From assembly GCA_963790775.1 (NCBI GenBank), contig CAWBPR010000013.1, positions 62,001 through 126,000 of the forward strand: a stretch of 64,000 nt of DNA. The letters run 5' to 3'. The translations under genes and the position numbers were made by a program. Source of the stretch: JASJBU01 sp963790775. GTDB taxonomy: Bacteria; Pseudomonadota; Gammaproteobacteria; Chromatiales; Chromatiaceae. The notes beneath the pieces are model-generated. The model was not told where the DNA came from, did no database searches, and saw only the letters and a list, made by a program, of their open reading frames with translations. Below are positions 1-10,268 of this stretch, in pieces; the stretch's first letter is position 1; every line of letters begins with the position of its first letter.

Positions 1-1791
1 GAGGGTGATGAACTGTATGGCCAGAGCCTGAATATCAATGCTGACAGTGAGGTGGGTGAGAATCCCAACCGCTACAAACAGCACGGCTTCTACTTCAATG
101 CGGATAACTGCATCGCCTGCCACGCCTGCGAGGCGGCCTGCAGCGAGAAGAACGATAATCCAGCGCACATCGCCTTCCGTTCGGTGGGCTTCGTCGAGGG
201 CGGCACCTATCCGGCCTACCAGCGCCTCAACATTTCCATGGCCTGCAACCATTGCGACAATCCGGTCTGCCTGAAGGGCTGCCCGACCCGCGCCTATACC
301 AAGTTTGCCGAGTACGGCGCGGTGCTGCAGGACCCGGATATCTGCTTCGGCTGCGGCTACTGTACCTGGGTCTGCCCCTACAATGCTCCACAGCTCGATC
401 CGGTGCAGGGCCAGGTGACCAAGTGCAACATGTGTGTCGACCGCCTGGAGGTAGGCCTCAAACCCGCGTGCGTCTCCGCCTGCCTGGGCAAGGCCCTGGA
501 CTTCGGCGTGATCGAGAACATCCCGCAGGGGCGCACCCAGGCGAAGACCGAGATCCCTGGTTTTCCGCGCACCGACATCACCAACCCGAACATCCGCTTT
601 CAGCAGACCCGCACTACCCAGCGGGACATGGTGCGGGTGGACAGCACCGCAGTGAAATACCATCGTGACGACAGTGAGGGGGCCTTCCGTCCTATGGTTG
701 ATCCGAAACACGGCTTCCAGCGGGAGTGGAATCTGCGCAAGCTGCTGGGCTCCCACGAGAACGCCCACATCGCTTTTACGCTCAGCGTGCAGGCGGTCAT
801 GGGGGCCTTCCTGTTGCTGGTTCTGGGTGGATGGTCCGGTCGGGAAGCCATTACCAGCTTCAAGGACAGCTCGGCCTTTCTGCCGACCCTGCTGGTGATG
901 CTGATCCTGATGGGTGTCGGCCTGTTCAAGCTCAACATGCACCTGGGCAAGCCGCACCGCTTCTATCGCGGCTTCTATAATCTGCGGCTGTCGCCGGTGA
1001 GCCGGGAGATCGCCGGAGTGTCGGCCTTCTTTGCGGGTCTGGTGGGTTACAGCTTTTTCAGCCTGTTCGATGGGGCGCTGGCCCAGGGGCTGCAGACCGC
1101 CTTTGCCCTGTTCGGCGTGCTGGGTGCGGGATTGGGGGGGTACTACATGTACAAGCTGTATCGCATACCGGCGCGTCCTTACTGGGACCACTGGCATACC
1201 GGCGCGTCATTTGCCGGCACTGCCCTGAGCCTTGGATCTCTGATGATCGGGTTGGTAGCGCTGCTGTTCGGGGGGATGTCTGCGGGGCTGGCTCAGACGC
1301 TGCTGATGGTGATTGGTCTTGGTCTTGTGCTGGAAGCTGTCGGCTTACTGGCCCATGCCCATGATCTTGAGTCTCAGGAGAGTGAAGGTGCAGCCTCACT
1401 GTACGAACAGAGCACCACCTTTGGCTATCCCTACTGGCTGCGCAATGGTCTGCTGGCGTCTGCCCTGGTGCTGGCCGTAGGAATGGCCCTGTCCGGCAGC
1501 AACAATGTCTGGGCATTCAGCCTGCTCGCACTGCTGGCGCTGAGTGCCTCCATCATCAGCCGCGCAATCTTCTATGTCCTGGTGATCCCCACCACCATGC
1601 CCGGCGCTTTCTTCTGGAAGAACAAAGGGTTTGTCGAGCACGCTCGTGAGTCAGGACTGGCCGACATGCCGCAACTGGGTGTCGCCTATGAGCGTCACCA
1701 CTCGTTCAGGGTGAGTGAGTTACTGGAGACGCTGGGTTCGACCTCTCTGCAGGAGAAGATTGCCCAGGCGCGGCGTGTCTTCACCGGCTGA
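1..1791 (+). CDS. DmsB-DmsC fusion: four-cluster ferredoxin subunit joined to membrane anchor (5' end outside window)
   Basis: Electron-transfer plus membrane-anchor parts of a DMSO-reductase-family molybdoenzyme in one chain. Counting from the GTG at 52, sixteen cysteines (20/23/26/30, 65/68/73/77, 98/101/104/108, 125/128/140/144) fit four [4Fe-4S] clusters as in DmsB. From about residue 240 a polytopic domain of roughly eight membrane helices matches DmsC. DmsB and DmsC are normally separate proteins, so the fusion is notable. The frame stays open to base 1, so GTG 52 need not be the true start and the catalytic subunit gene probably lies just left of the window. The role could be reductive (DMSO, polysulfide or similar) or oxidative, since sulfite-oxidizing SoeBC has the same architecture. 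The family call is firm, the substrate unknown. Confidence 0.88.
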   Translation, partial: EGDELYGQSLNINADSEVGENPNRYKQHGFYFNADNCIACHACEAACSEKNDNPAHIAFRSVGFVEGGTYPAYQRLNISMACNHCDNPVCLKGCPTRAYTKFAEYGAVLQDPDICFGCGYCTWVCPYNAPQLDPVQGQVTKCNMCVDRLEVGLKPACVSACLGKALDFGVIENIPQGRTQAKTEIPGFPRTDITNPNIRFQQTRTTQRDMVRVDSTAVKYHRDDSEGAFRPMVDPKHGFQREWNLRKLLGSHENAHIAFTLSVQAVMGAFLLLVLGGWSGREAITSFKDSSAFLPTLLVMLILMGVGLFKLNMHLGKPHRFYRGFYNLRLSPVSREIAGVSAFFAGLVGYSFFSLFDGALAQGLQTAFALFGVLGAGLGGYYMYKLYRIPARPYWDHWHTGASFAGTALSLGSLMIGLVALLFGGMSAGLAQTLLMVIGLGLVLEAVGLLAHAHDLESQESEGAASLYEQSTTFGYPYWLRNGLLASALVLAVGMALSGSNNVWAFSLLALLALSASIISRAIFYVLVIPTTMPGAFFWKNKGFVEHARESGLADMPQLGVAYERHHSFRVSELLETLGSTSLQEKIAQARRVFTG

Positions 1792-1901
1792 GCGGAATCT
1801 TGGCCCGAGAAGCAAGAATGAAGCGCCACTCAGTCAATGTCATCGACGGAGTGGCGTTTGTCAGATTGAATGGTTATTAATTCTACTTGGATTCTCAGAT
1901 G

Positions 1902-1921
1902 CAGGGTGCGCCGTGCGCACC
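1902..1921. repeat. Dispersed GC-rich repeat, copy 1
   Basis: A 20-base word close to the reverse complement of GGTGCGCRCGGCGCACCCT. Similar copies occur at 35492-35512 and 54614-54634, always between genes. The word is itself nearly palindromic, as in small REP-type repeats. The surrounding gap 1792-2027 shows no gene. Confidence 0.5.
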
Positions 1922-2027
1922 GCATATGCCCTTGGTGACACCATTACAGCGTTGGAACATGGTGCCAATGGGTTTTGGTGGGCACGGCGCACCACGGAGT
2001 CCGATATTTCTATCCTGAGTCATCCGG

Positions 2028-5000
2028 CTAAAAGGCGCCCGTCTGTTCAGGTATCGAAGTGTCGTAAACATTGTTCGGTCCAGGCTCCCACTGGATCACC
2101 CTGCCAGCCTCAGACTCCTGTCGTTTGATGCATTTCCATTCGATGCCGGCCTCTGTCGGCAAGTCTTCGATGGAGCCGGTCCAGGTGGGATAGGGTCCGT
2201 CCGCTTGCAGGATTCTCGCCGCAGACGGGTCCCATGCGCCCAGCTCGGGTACACTACCCACCACATAGACGCTGGTGCCCCAGCTGGTCTCCCCATTCTT
2301 ACAGACGAAACGTGTTGCCGTGCTGCAGGTGTCGTTGTCGCCGATGCGCTCGAACTGCGGATTGGCCGGGTTGTCCTCATCGAAGCTGACCCGGTAACGG
2401 CCGGCGGCCAGGGGAGGGCAGTTGGGTCCGTTCTGTTGGCCATCACAACCCCAATTCACGGCCCAGGAACCGTCTGCAGCAAACTTGTACTCTTCTGAAC
2501 AGAGCGCCAGTTCACCAATCCAGACCTTACTATTGCAGCTGCTCAGGCGGCGCTGGGGATCGTTCGGCTCCCAGCCGTTGCCTGCGCCCGGAATCGAGAT
2601 GTACTGGTGGCCGCTGCTGCAGGCCGGTTCCTGTAGCTCAACCAGGAACCGCTTGGTTTCGCTCACCGGTTTGACCCCGGACTTGGCAAGCACCCTGCCG
2701 TTGTCCATGATCCAGCCGGCCGTGGCGGCATGGAAGTCACTCATGCTGGCCTGTTGCGCCAGTGCCTGACCATTCAAGCTGACGCCCGAGGCGATTCCGC
2801 TGGTGACCAGTTCCAGTTGATTGTTGCGTGCGCTTGGTGCCCCCTGGTAGTCCCCGGCAGATGCAGCGATCTTCAGTTGTAGTATCCGTACCTCAGGGTC
2901 GTTCCCACCAGGCAACGGGCTGAAGCTAAGACCGGTGGTTCTCACTTCACCCTGCTGATAGGCGATGGTCCTGCCATCGTCTTCGTAGAGGGTGAAATGC
3001 TTACTCTGCGTGTCGCCCGGAGCGAAATCGTAGACCCGCAGGACCATTTCATCACGCACACTGCCATCCTTGCGCCGGCCTTCGCTGCACAGGGTTTCAG
3101 CGTCCACATGGGTCAACGGGATGATGGCGCCCGCGCGGGCGAACAGGGGCAGCTTGAACAGGTTATCCCGGTACAGCGGCGTATCGTGCAGCATGCCGGT
3201 GCTTTCGATGCGCTGATTGCTGTGCCAGTCGATCCAGGTTCCGGCGGGCAGATAGACCTGTCCCTGGCTGGCGTTTTCTTCAGCGATCACGGCGCTCAGC
3301 AGGTCACGCCCGATGAGCTTTTCCTGACCCCGGTTGCGCACGTTCGTATCTCCCTGATAGTGCATCACCAGGGGTGGCATCACCGGTTCTCCCTCTTGGT
3401 AGGCCTGATGCGCCAGGGAGTAGAGGTAGGGGATCAGGCGGTAACGCAACCTGGCGTTGTCCAGGTTGGAGGCCAGGTCGCCGACCCGATCCGGTGCGGT
3501 CTCCTTGCAGTTGCAAAGGTTCTCGGTGTGGGGCCGCCCCGGCACGTCCAACAGCATGCCGGCGGCGAACCACTGGGTGTAGAGCTCGTGTTGACGGGCT
3601 GGATCGTTTTGGATACCGCCACGATGAAAGCCGGCGATGTCCGATCCGTAATAGTCGATCCCGGAGAAGGCCATGTGTTTCTGATTGGCGGCGTGGGAGT
3701 CCAGGTTATCCAGTTTCGAACCGATGTCGCCTGACCACATGGCCGCGCCGAAGCGCTGGATGCCCGCCGTGCCGGAGCGGGACATCATGAAGGGCCGCAA
3801 GGTGTTGTTGTTGCGTCGGTAACCCTCGTTGATGCTGCGAATCCAGCGAAAGTTGAAGATATTGTGCGCGTCCGCATGGCCGCCTGCTGCATAACCACTG
3901 TTCGCATCGAACATCTCCGGCTCACCGAGATCGGTCCAGTGACCGATCACACCCTTGTCGATCAAGGCCTGGCGTTTGTTGTCATGAATGTAAGCGCCAC
4001 AGGCGTCGTTGGTGTAATCGATCATCCCACCCTTGCCCCACCAGGAATTGCTGGTGAGGTAGGCGGGTGCCGTGCCGCCTGGTTGCTCTTTGGCCAGACA
4101 GTCCAGGCTGTGCAGGTCAGAATGTTCCGCAAGATTCCGGCCCACATAGGCCTCTTCGATCAGCATGATGCCGGCGCACTCATTGGTCTGGTAGCCGGTG
4201 ATCCTGGCCTGGGGATTGGGGAACTTGACCTCGTCGAAGGTGAGCGAGCCCATTTGGGTATCGTCCGAACCGGCGGTGATGCCGCCGAACCACTGCAGGT
4301 CGAGAACAAAGCCATCCAAGGGAAAGCCGGCCTGGCGCAGGGTTGTCAGTTTGTCTTCCAACTCGCCCCAGTCGTCATAACCATATTCCGAGAGCCACAG
4401 ACCAAACATCTTCTTCGGCGGCACCAGGGGGTGACCGACCAGATCCATGAAGTCCTTGCGCAGATCCAGCAGGTCGGGGCCGGTCATGATGAACAGGCGC
4501 AATGCACCGTCGTCCATATCGACCTTCCACTGAGTCGGGCTGGTAAAATCCCAGCGTTGGCGGTATTTGTTGTCGAGGAACAGGGCATAGTTCTCGAAGC
4601 CCGTGCCATTGACCGCATACATAATGGGGATCTGGGTATTGCCGTTGGCCCCGCCATTGAATCCCGCCATCACATTGCCGAATTCGTTGCCGACCCGCAC
4701 TCTGCCTTCCCAGTCGATATCGGTCACTCCTGGTTCGATGAACTGCTGTCCCAGGCCATAGATATCCAGTTCCGCACCACGGGTGCCGATCAGGGTCTTT
4801 TGTAGCTGGCTGAGGTTCTCTGCCCGCAGGGTGGTGAGCAGCAGGTTGTCCTTGGTCTTATCGAACAGGCTCAGGGCCAGGTTGGCGGGGTTGACCGAGA
4901 GCCGCAGGTCCCGGGTCTCCAGGTTGCCGCTCCCATCATCGCTGAAGGCCTGAGAGCCGGGATGATCCGTCACGCAGACGGGTTCCGGCAGATTGTCATT

Positions 5001-5231
5001 CACACTGCAGATCATGTCGGTGGTCGATAAGGGGGTTGCCGGATCCGGGGCAGGCCCTTGACCATATTCCAGGTGAATCAGGTCTTCGTCGGATATCTCC
5101 AGGAGCAGGTAGTTACCCTGGGCCTGGTAAAGGGAACGCTGGGGCTGTGCAGCGGTGACTACAGAAAATAAAACCAGCAACAACGTGAGGCTGGTGACAA
5201 GAAATATGTGGGTTATTTTGTTTTTAGGCAT
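2028..5231 (-). CDS. Secreted glycoside hydrolase family 31 with C-terminal starch-binding modules
   Basis: An alpha-glucosidase/alpha-xylosidase-type enzyme of about 1067 residues. The start at 5231 is chosen because a strong GGAGGAAGG site precedes it and a Sec signal peptide (MPKNK..., hydrophobic stretch ending at TAAQ) follows at once; the frame opens 48 bases earlier without these signs. The catalytic barrel shows LDLQWFGG near residue 310 and the nucleophile motif WTDLGEPE near 430, the GH31 signature. Residues about 877-957 (YKFAADGSWAVNWG) resemble SusE/SusF-type carbohydrate-binding folds, and the last 100 or so residues (YVVGSVPELGAWD, YPTWTGS, QWEPGPNN) match CBM20. Likely exported to act on starch- or glycogen-like alpha-glucans. 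Stands alone with no transporter beside it. Substrate is inferred from the binding modules. Confidence 0.9.
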   Translation of the reverse strand: MPKNKITHIFLVTSLTLLLVLFSVVTAAQPQRSLYQAQGNYLLLEISDEDLIHLEYGQGPAPDPATPLSTTDMICSVNDNLPEPVCVTDHPGSQAFSDDGSGNLETRDLRLSVNPANLALSLFDKTKDNLLLTTLRAENLSQLQKTLIGTRGAELDIYGLGQQFIEPGVTDIDWEGRVRVGNEFGNVMAGFNGGANGNTQIPIMYAVNGTGFENYALFLDNKYRQRWDFTSPTQWKVDMDDGALRLFIMTGPDLLDLRKDFMDLVGHPLVPPKKMFGLWLSEYGYDDWGELEDKLTTLRQAGFPLDGFVLDLQWFGGITAGSDDTQMGSLTFDEVKFPNPQARITGYQTNECAGIMLIEEAYVGRNLAEHSDLHSLDCLAKEQPGGTAPAYLTSNSWWGKGGMIDYTNDACGAYIHDNKRQALIDKGVIGHWTDLGEPEMFDANSGYAAGGHADAHNIFNFRWIRSINEGYRRNNNTLRPFMMSRSGTAGIQRFGAAMWSGDIGSKLDNLDSHAANQKHMAFSGIDYYGSDIAGFHRGGIQNDPARQHELYTQWFAAGMLLDVPGRPHTENLCNCKETAPDRVGDLASNLDNARLRYRLIPYLYSLAHQAYQEGEPVMPPLVMHYQGDTNVRNRGQEKLIGRDLLSAVIAEENASQGQVYLPAGTWIDWHSNQRIESTGMLHDTPLYRDNLFKLPLFARAGAIIPLTHVDAETLCSEGRRKDGSVRDEMVLRVYDFAPGDTQSKHFTLYEDDGRTIAYQQGEVRTTGLSFSPLPGGNDPEVRILQLKIAASAGDYQGAPSARNNQLELVTSGIASGVSLNGQALAQQASMSDFHAATAGWIMDNGRVLAKSGVKPVSETKRFLVELQEPACSSGHQYISIPGAGNGWEPNDPQRRLSSCNSKVWIGELALCSEEYKFAADGSWAVNWGCDGQQNGPNCPPLAAGRYRVSFDEDNPANPQFERIGDNDTCSTATRFVCKNGETSWGTSVYVVGSVPELGAWDPSAARILQADGPYPTWTGSIEDLPTEAGIEWKCIKRQESEAGRVIQWEPGPNNVYDTSIPEQTGAF

Positions 5232-5598
5232 CGTCCTTCCTCCGTGAATAAGATTCCTGATAAAGGATAGACTGCTCATCTGACTTGTGCAGGATATTTT
5301 TTTAAGAAGGCAGGCAAGGTTTGACAGGAGAAAGATCAGCTTCTTGTCGAACTATATTAGAAATACCTGTTATCTATCGTTATCGGTAGTAGTGGTTTGA
5401 CTCAGCCAACAGTAGTATGACTGGTGTCTTGAATGCGTATATTCATACTTTTGGATAACAAGATACGAGTGATTACTTTTAGTCGGCTCACCTCGTGAGT
5501 ATAAGTTTCAGCAGTGCCTGGAATGTGCGCGCTGCTGCCACACAATTACCACCATGGTCCTCAATGAGCACTTTCTCGGTCTTAAACGGAATCAGCGC
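5232..5598. other. Intergenic region upstream of the GH31 gene
   Basis: 367 bases between two minus-strand genes. It holds the GH31 ribosome-binding site at its left edge and AT-rich sequence suited to a promoter. I see no gene, repeat or clear terminator. Confidence 0.5.
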
Positions 5599-6363
5599 TT
5601 AAATATCTCTCCTCACGGGCGAGACAACAAACATGATGCCAAAGCCCACCAATGAGATGAGTGTCAGCCACTTTGCGAAGGTGTAAAGCCTTCTGCTTGC
5701 AATATTTGCTTTGTTCACGATCTCAAAATGCTCCACATAGATCGTTTCACAGGCGCCATTGCCGGTGTCGGTCCTGACGGTGCTGGTGCCTCGCTTGAAA
5801 CCATTCCCGGGATTGGCATAGCTGGCCAAGACACCTTTCAGGAAAATATGATCGCCGGGTTGTGCGGACATCAAGCGGCGCTTGATCTCATCATTATCGG
5901 CCAGCAGGTGATTGTTGGAGAGTTGGTTCATGGAAAATCGTGAGCCGATCTCTGCATTCTCCCAGTAGGCCCAGCAGGTCCAGCTATCGTTACTGAAATC
6001 CATTTCACGGTAGACCCCGTTCTTGATATTGTCACCCCAGACCACACAGAGGTCACGCAGGTTCAGATAGTCCTGCCAGCGCCTGTGGTGCGTGATATCG
6101 GTGAAGGAGTCGGCATCGTGATAGCTGACGATGACGCCATGCAATTCGTAATCGAACAGGGGAGTGACGGTGTACGTCTGATCGTTGACCCGGGTTTCAA
6201 AAGGTTGTTTGTGGGTGCTGGTCTGTTGAGGGCTATTGAGTTGAGTCGCATCGTAGAAGTCGATCTCGGGGAAGCGGTCTTTTTGGAAATAGGTGTAGCT
6301 GGTAATCACCAGACTGATCAGTAAGATCCATTTGAAAATGCTCTGCAGCCGGCTGGTCAACAT
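5599..6363 (-). CDS. Hypothetical membrane-anchored protein with two terminal helices
   Basis: 254 residues, not recognised. A hydrophobic segment at residues 10-25 and another at about 228-246 flank a soluble middle domain of roughly 200 residues, so the protein is probably held at the inner membrane by both ends with the centre in the periplasm. The middle carries a cysteine pair (LRDLCVVWGD, SWTCWAYWE) and a DHIFLKGVLASY stretch that suggests a small beta-barrel, but no catalytic signature. It follows the PKD-cytochrome gene on the same strand, yet a good terminator at 6396-6423 separates them, so a shared job is not implied. Confidence 0.7.
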   Translation of the reverse strand: MLTSRLQSIFKWILLISLVITSYTYFQKDRFPEIDFYDATQLNSPQQTSTHKQPFETRVNDQTYTVTPLFDYELHGVIVSYHDADSFTDITHHRRWQDYLNLRDLCVVWGDNIKNGVYREMDFSNDSWTCWAYWENAEIGSRFSMNQLSNNHLLADNDEIKRRLMSAQPGDHIFLKGVLASYANPGNGFKRGTSTVRTDTGNGACETIYVEHFEIVNKANIASRRLYTFAKWLTLISLVGFGIMFVVSPVRRDI

Positions 6364-6395
6364 CTCAATTCATCATCTGGCGAGGCTATAAAAAA

Positions 6396-6423
6396 TGTCC
6401 ATCCCCTGTAACGGGGATGGACA
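6396..6423 (-). terminator. Rho-independent terminator of the PKD-cytochrome gene
   Basis: A perfect 11-base-pair stem (TGTCCATCCCC / GGGGATGGACA) with a six-base loop, followed on the minus strand by a run of six T. It sits 72 bases past the stop of the minus-strand cytochrome gene. Confidence 0.88.
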
Positions 6424-8548
6424 TCATACGAATAGTTTAAATGATGATCGGCATCGGTCTGCTCTTCCTTGAGCATCGGTTGCCGGTGAACCGCTTATCG
6501 GGTCATTTTTAGACCTCTTTCCGGTCTGGAGAAGTTGTGGCAGTGGGAGCAGTCATACCTCTTGTCCTCTACGTGCTTCTGATGGTTCTTGACAAAACCC
6601 TCAGAGCTTTCAGAGCCATGACATTGCCTGCATACGGTCAAGGTAGAGCCTTTGAGTTCATAACCCATGTTGTCCTGCAGGTTCATGCGCAATGGTCCAC
6701 CGCTCAGTCTGGAGTCGCTGTGACATTCGCCGCACTCCAAAGCGCTGTTTGAACTTTCCACGCCGTGGTTAATGGTCTGGAAGGTATGAACCTTGACGAC
6801 AGTATAATTATCTCCCTCACGACCGGTTTGCTGCAGGGCGCTCTGTACGGCGGTGTCGAAGCTACCGGTACGGAAGAAGTCAAAGGTCGAGTGAGCAATC
6901 AGCTGATTGGTCGCATCATGCACTGCTGAGGTGGAGAAATGCTCCTTCATCGGGTAGATCTTGGCGCCGATGGAATCGACCCAGCCATTAGGACTGCCGA
7001 GCGTATAGGCCTCGCTGCCGTCCGGCAGTTGCTTGGTCGGATAGTCGCTAAGGGACTCGCCTAGGACATAGACCTGGCTGGTGCCATCGAACCAGTTATA
7101 GGTCGGTGTCAGATCGCCGGCCTTGATCTCTTCCGGCAACCAGCCACCCCTGCCGTTGCAGGCCTGTGGTGAAAAGTGCGGGTTCTGCCAGTCGCGGCTG
7201 ACTTCGGTCGGCACGCCCTTGGCATAGGTGGGTATGTGGCATGTCTGACAGGCCACCCGAGAGGCATGCTTGTCCCTACTGCTGCCTTTGGTGTTGCTGT
7301 AATCACCATGGGGATTATCGTGACAACTCTCGCAACTGAACTGCTCTGCAACATCGTTGGGCCTCAGGTCCAGTCCACGTCCTCGGACTCGGTGATCGCC
7401 GGCATCGTGACAGTTTGAGCAGGTAAGACCAGATCCGGCATCACTCATATGAATGTCAATATGGGGAGGTGGATCAATTAACGCGCTGGACATATCACCG
7501 CGTTTGGTACCATCACCGCCGCCTGCGCCGCCATGGCAGTTCAGACAGGACTTGCGGGTAGTGGTGTGGACGGTGCGCGCTGCTTCATGACGGGTGATCG
7601 ACATCAGCGGTGACGACAACAGGCTCTCGGAATCAGCCGGTTCGAAGAGGAAATCCTTGGTAATGGGGTCGACCATGGGAATGCCGCGTTCACCGGTTTG
7701 TATGATCGGGCTGGCAAACGGATCGGGTTTGCCATTACTTCCCTGTCTCACCATCTCCAAAGGTTCGAAGTCGCCTGTCGGGAATCTTTTGTAGGCATCT
7801 TGATGACACATCAGGCAGTCGATGTTACTTAGTTCCTCGCTGCGCGCCGGCTCTGTGAAAGGCAATTCAGGATTGGGGAAGCGACCGTTGCCGACATGAC
7901 AACCTGCACAGGTGAAGCGCGGTGAATTTTCATGGGATCCGCAGTAGGTGTTGATGCCGATTTCACCATTGCCTCTCTCACCTGCCAGCCCTTCCGGATT
8001 GTCCGCGGTAGGGATGATATTGGTAACGTTATAGGCGGGTCCGGTCTGCTGATAGTGAACCGAGCCATGCATCTCTTCAGCCTCGTTTTCGTGACAGGCG
8101 ATACAGGTTGCGGGTCCTTCGTAGACTCCAATGGTGGCATGTGCTTCCGCTGCCGACGTGGGGAAAGGATGGACAGATATCTGAACATTTGCCTGACTAC
8201 TGGTCGCTCCAAGATTGTCAATCACAACCAGGGTGAACAGGTGGGTGCCTACACCCAGGGAAATGTTTGGAGCGATGTTGTCAGTTGGATTAGGAGACCC
8301 GTTCCAGACATATTGGGTGATGCTGCCATCAGAATCATAGGATGCGCTTGCATCCAGAGTGACAGCGATGCTTTGTTGACTGGCAGCCAGGGTCAGGGTC
8401 TGATCGGGTCCGGCGTTCGCCACGGGAGCTTCGTTGATGACCGGGGCTGCCTCAACGATGACTCTTACACTATCAGCATTACTGACGGCGCCATCATTGT
8501 CAGTCACCGTCAAGGTGAACTGATAGGTGCCGGCGCTCAGTGAGACAC

Positions 8549-8740
8549 TGGGTGAAACGACGTCAGCAGGATTGGGCGAGCCGCTCCAGGTGTATTCCGC
8601 GATGCTGCCATCCGGATCGTTGGAGGCGCTGCCGTTCAGGGAAACGCTGACAGTGGACTGGTCGGCAGCCAGGGTCAGGGTCTGATCTGCCCCGGCATTG
8701 GCGACAGGGGCTTTGTTGACAACCGGTGCGGCCTCAACCT
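8549..8740. repeat. 192-base exact direct repeat inside PKD region, copy A
   Basis: Identical by eye to 8834-9025, at an offset of 285 bases (one PKD module). The two indels that break the cytochrome frame both fall in the 93 bases between the copies, which is where an assembly misjoin or slipped-strand event would act. Confidence 0.85.
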
Positions 8741-8833
8741 GTGATCACTGACACTGTCACTGCTGCTCACCGCGCCTTCATTGTCGGTCACGGTCAAGCT
8801 GAACTGATGAGTCCCTGCACCTACACGAGACAT

Positions 8834-9025
8834 TGGGTGAAACGACGTCAGCAGGATTGGGCGAGCCGCTCCAGGTGTATTCCGCGATGCTGCCATCCGG
8901 ATCGTTGGAGGCGCTGCCGTTCAGGGAAACGCTGACAGTGGACTGGTCGGCAGCCAGGGTCAGGGTCTGATCTGCCCCGGCATTGGCGACAGGGGCTTTG
9001 TTGACAACCGGTGCGGCCTCAACCT
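8834..9025. repeat. 192-base exact direct repeat inside PKD region, copy B
   Basis: Second copy of the repeat at 8549-8740. Further, less exact modules of about 280-300 bases continue up to about 9850. Confidence 0.85.
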
Positions 9026-10268
9026 TGATCACTACACTGTCACTGCTGCTGACCGCGCCTTCATTGTCGGTCACGGTCAAGCTGAACTGGTGAGTCCCTG
9101 CGCCCAGCGAGACATTGGGTGAAGCGACGTCGGCTGGATTGGGTGACCCGTTCCAGGTGTAATTCGCGATACTGCCGTCCGGATCATTCGAGGCATTGCC
9201 GTTCAGAGATACACTGATGCTGGACTGACCGGAAGCCAGGGTCAGGCTCTGATCAGGTCCGGCGTTGGCGACCGGGGGCTTGTTGACGACCGGTGCCGCC
9301 TCGACCTTGATCACTACATTGTCACTGCTGCTGACCGCGCCCTCATTGTCGGTCACGGTCAAGCTGAACTGATACGTCCCGGCGCTCAGGGAGACATTGG
9401 GTGAGGCGACATCGGCCGGATTCGGCGAACCGCTCCAGGTGTATTTCGCGATACTGCCATCCGGGTCTTGGGAGGCGCTGCCGTTGAGGGAGACGCTGAC
9501 AGCGGACTGGTCGGCAGCCAGGGTCAGGGTCTGATCGGAACCGGCATTGGCGATCGGTGCTTTGTTGACAACTGGTGCGGCCTCGACCTTGATCACTACA
9601 TTGTCACTGCTGCTGACTGCGCCCTCATTGTCGGTGACGGTCAAGCTGAACTGATGAGTCCCTACCCCTAACGAGACGCTGGGTGAGGCGACATCGTTCG
9701 GGTTTGGTGAACCATTCCAGGTGTACTTGGTGATGCTGCCGTCCGGGTCTTGGGAGGCGCTGCCGTTGAGGGAGACGTTGACAGTGGACTGGCTGGAAGC
9801 CAGGGTCAGGGTCTGGTCGGAGCCGGCATTGGCAACCGGCGGCTGATTCTCTGTTGGCGGCTGATCAGGGTTTTTTGGTGAACAATTGTCTGGGCGTTTG
9901 CGTGTTGCTCTGTCCTGAACATCCCGCTCCCTGATTTTACCACTTGACTCGTCGATAACCTTTATACGGCAGGGAAGGGGTTGAGGGTTTCTCAGTCTCA
10001 GCTTCAGCTCGTCTTCATTGAGTTTTTTACGAGACAAGACTTGATCCGAAGCATAGGCATTTTCAATTCGTATCAGGTGACCTTTTTTTGCCTCGATTTT
10101 TATGGCCAGCCGGGATCGACTCGCACTCCATGAAACTGTTTTTATTTCAAGTTGTGATGATTCTCGATCGCCGTCATCATCGTCTGCGATTGCATTAGAA
10201 GTAGCAAACAGAAGACCCGCAGCTACAACTGCGATCTTCAAGTAGCACCGTGTATACATTAATTTCAC

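Larger units (their letters stand above)
6495..10268 (-). pseudogene. Secreted PKD-repeat decaheme cytochrome c, reading frame interrupted by two compensating indels
   Basis: As read, the frame opens at 10268 (signal peptide MKLMYTRCYLKIAVVAAGLL...), runs through four PKD-type repeats and meets a stop at 8778; it resumes in the same frame (longest piece 6495-8513) with two more repeats and a heme domain. Comparing repeats, copy 5 has one extra base near 8820-8830 and two near 8740-8755, which together restore the frame, so one protein of about 1257 residues was probably intended. The C-terminal 600 residues hold ten CxxCH motifs (CIACH, CAGCH, CLMCH, CLNCH, CSNCH, CESCH, CQTCH, CGECH, CRQCH, CSHCH). 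Spacing and the NIDCLMCH stretch recall the octaheme tetrathionate-reductase cytochromes, but with more hemes. The PKD modules (VANAGxDQTLTLA ... GTHQFSLTVTDNEG) suggest an extracellular stalk. Function is inferred as electron transfer outside the inner membrane. Confidence 0.82.

Noticed and set aside
3864..4805. 313-codon plus-strand ORF
   Set aside because: Lies wholly inside the GH31 gene on the other strand and has no family features.
8400..9850. Long direct repeats as a CRISPR or satellite
   Set aside because: Period of about 285 bases and clear PKD protein modules explain them.
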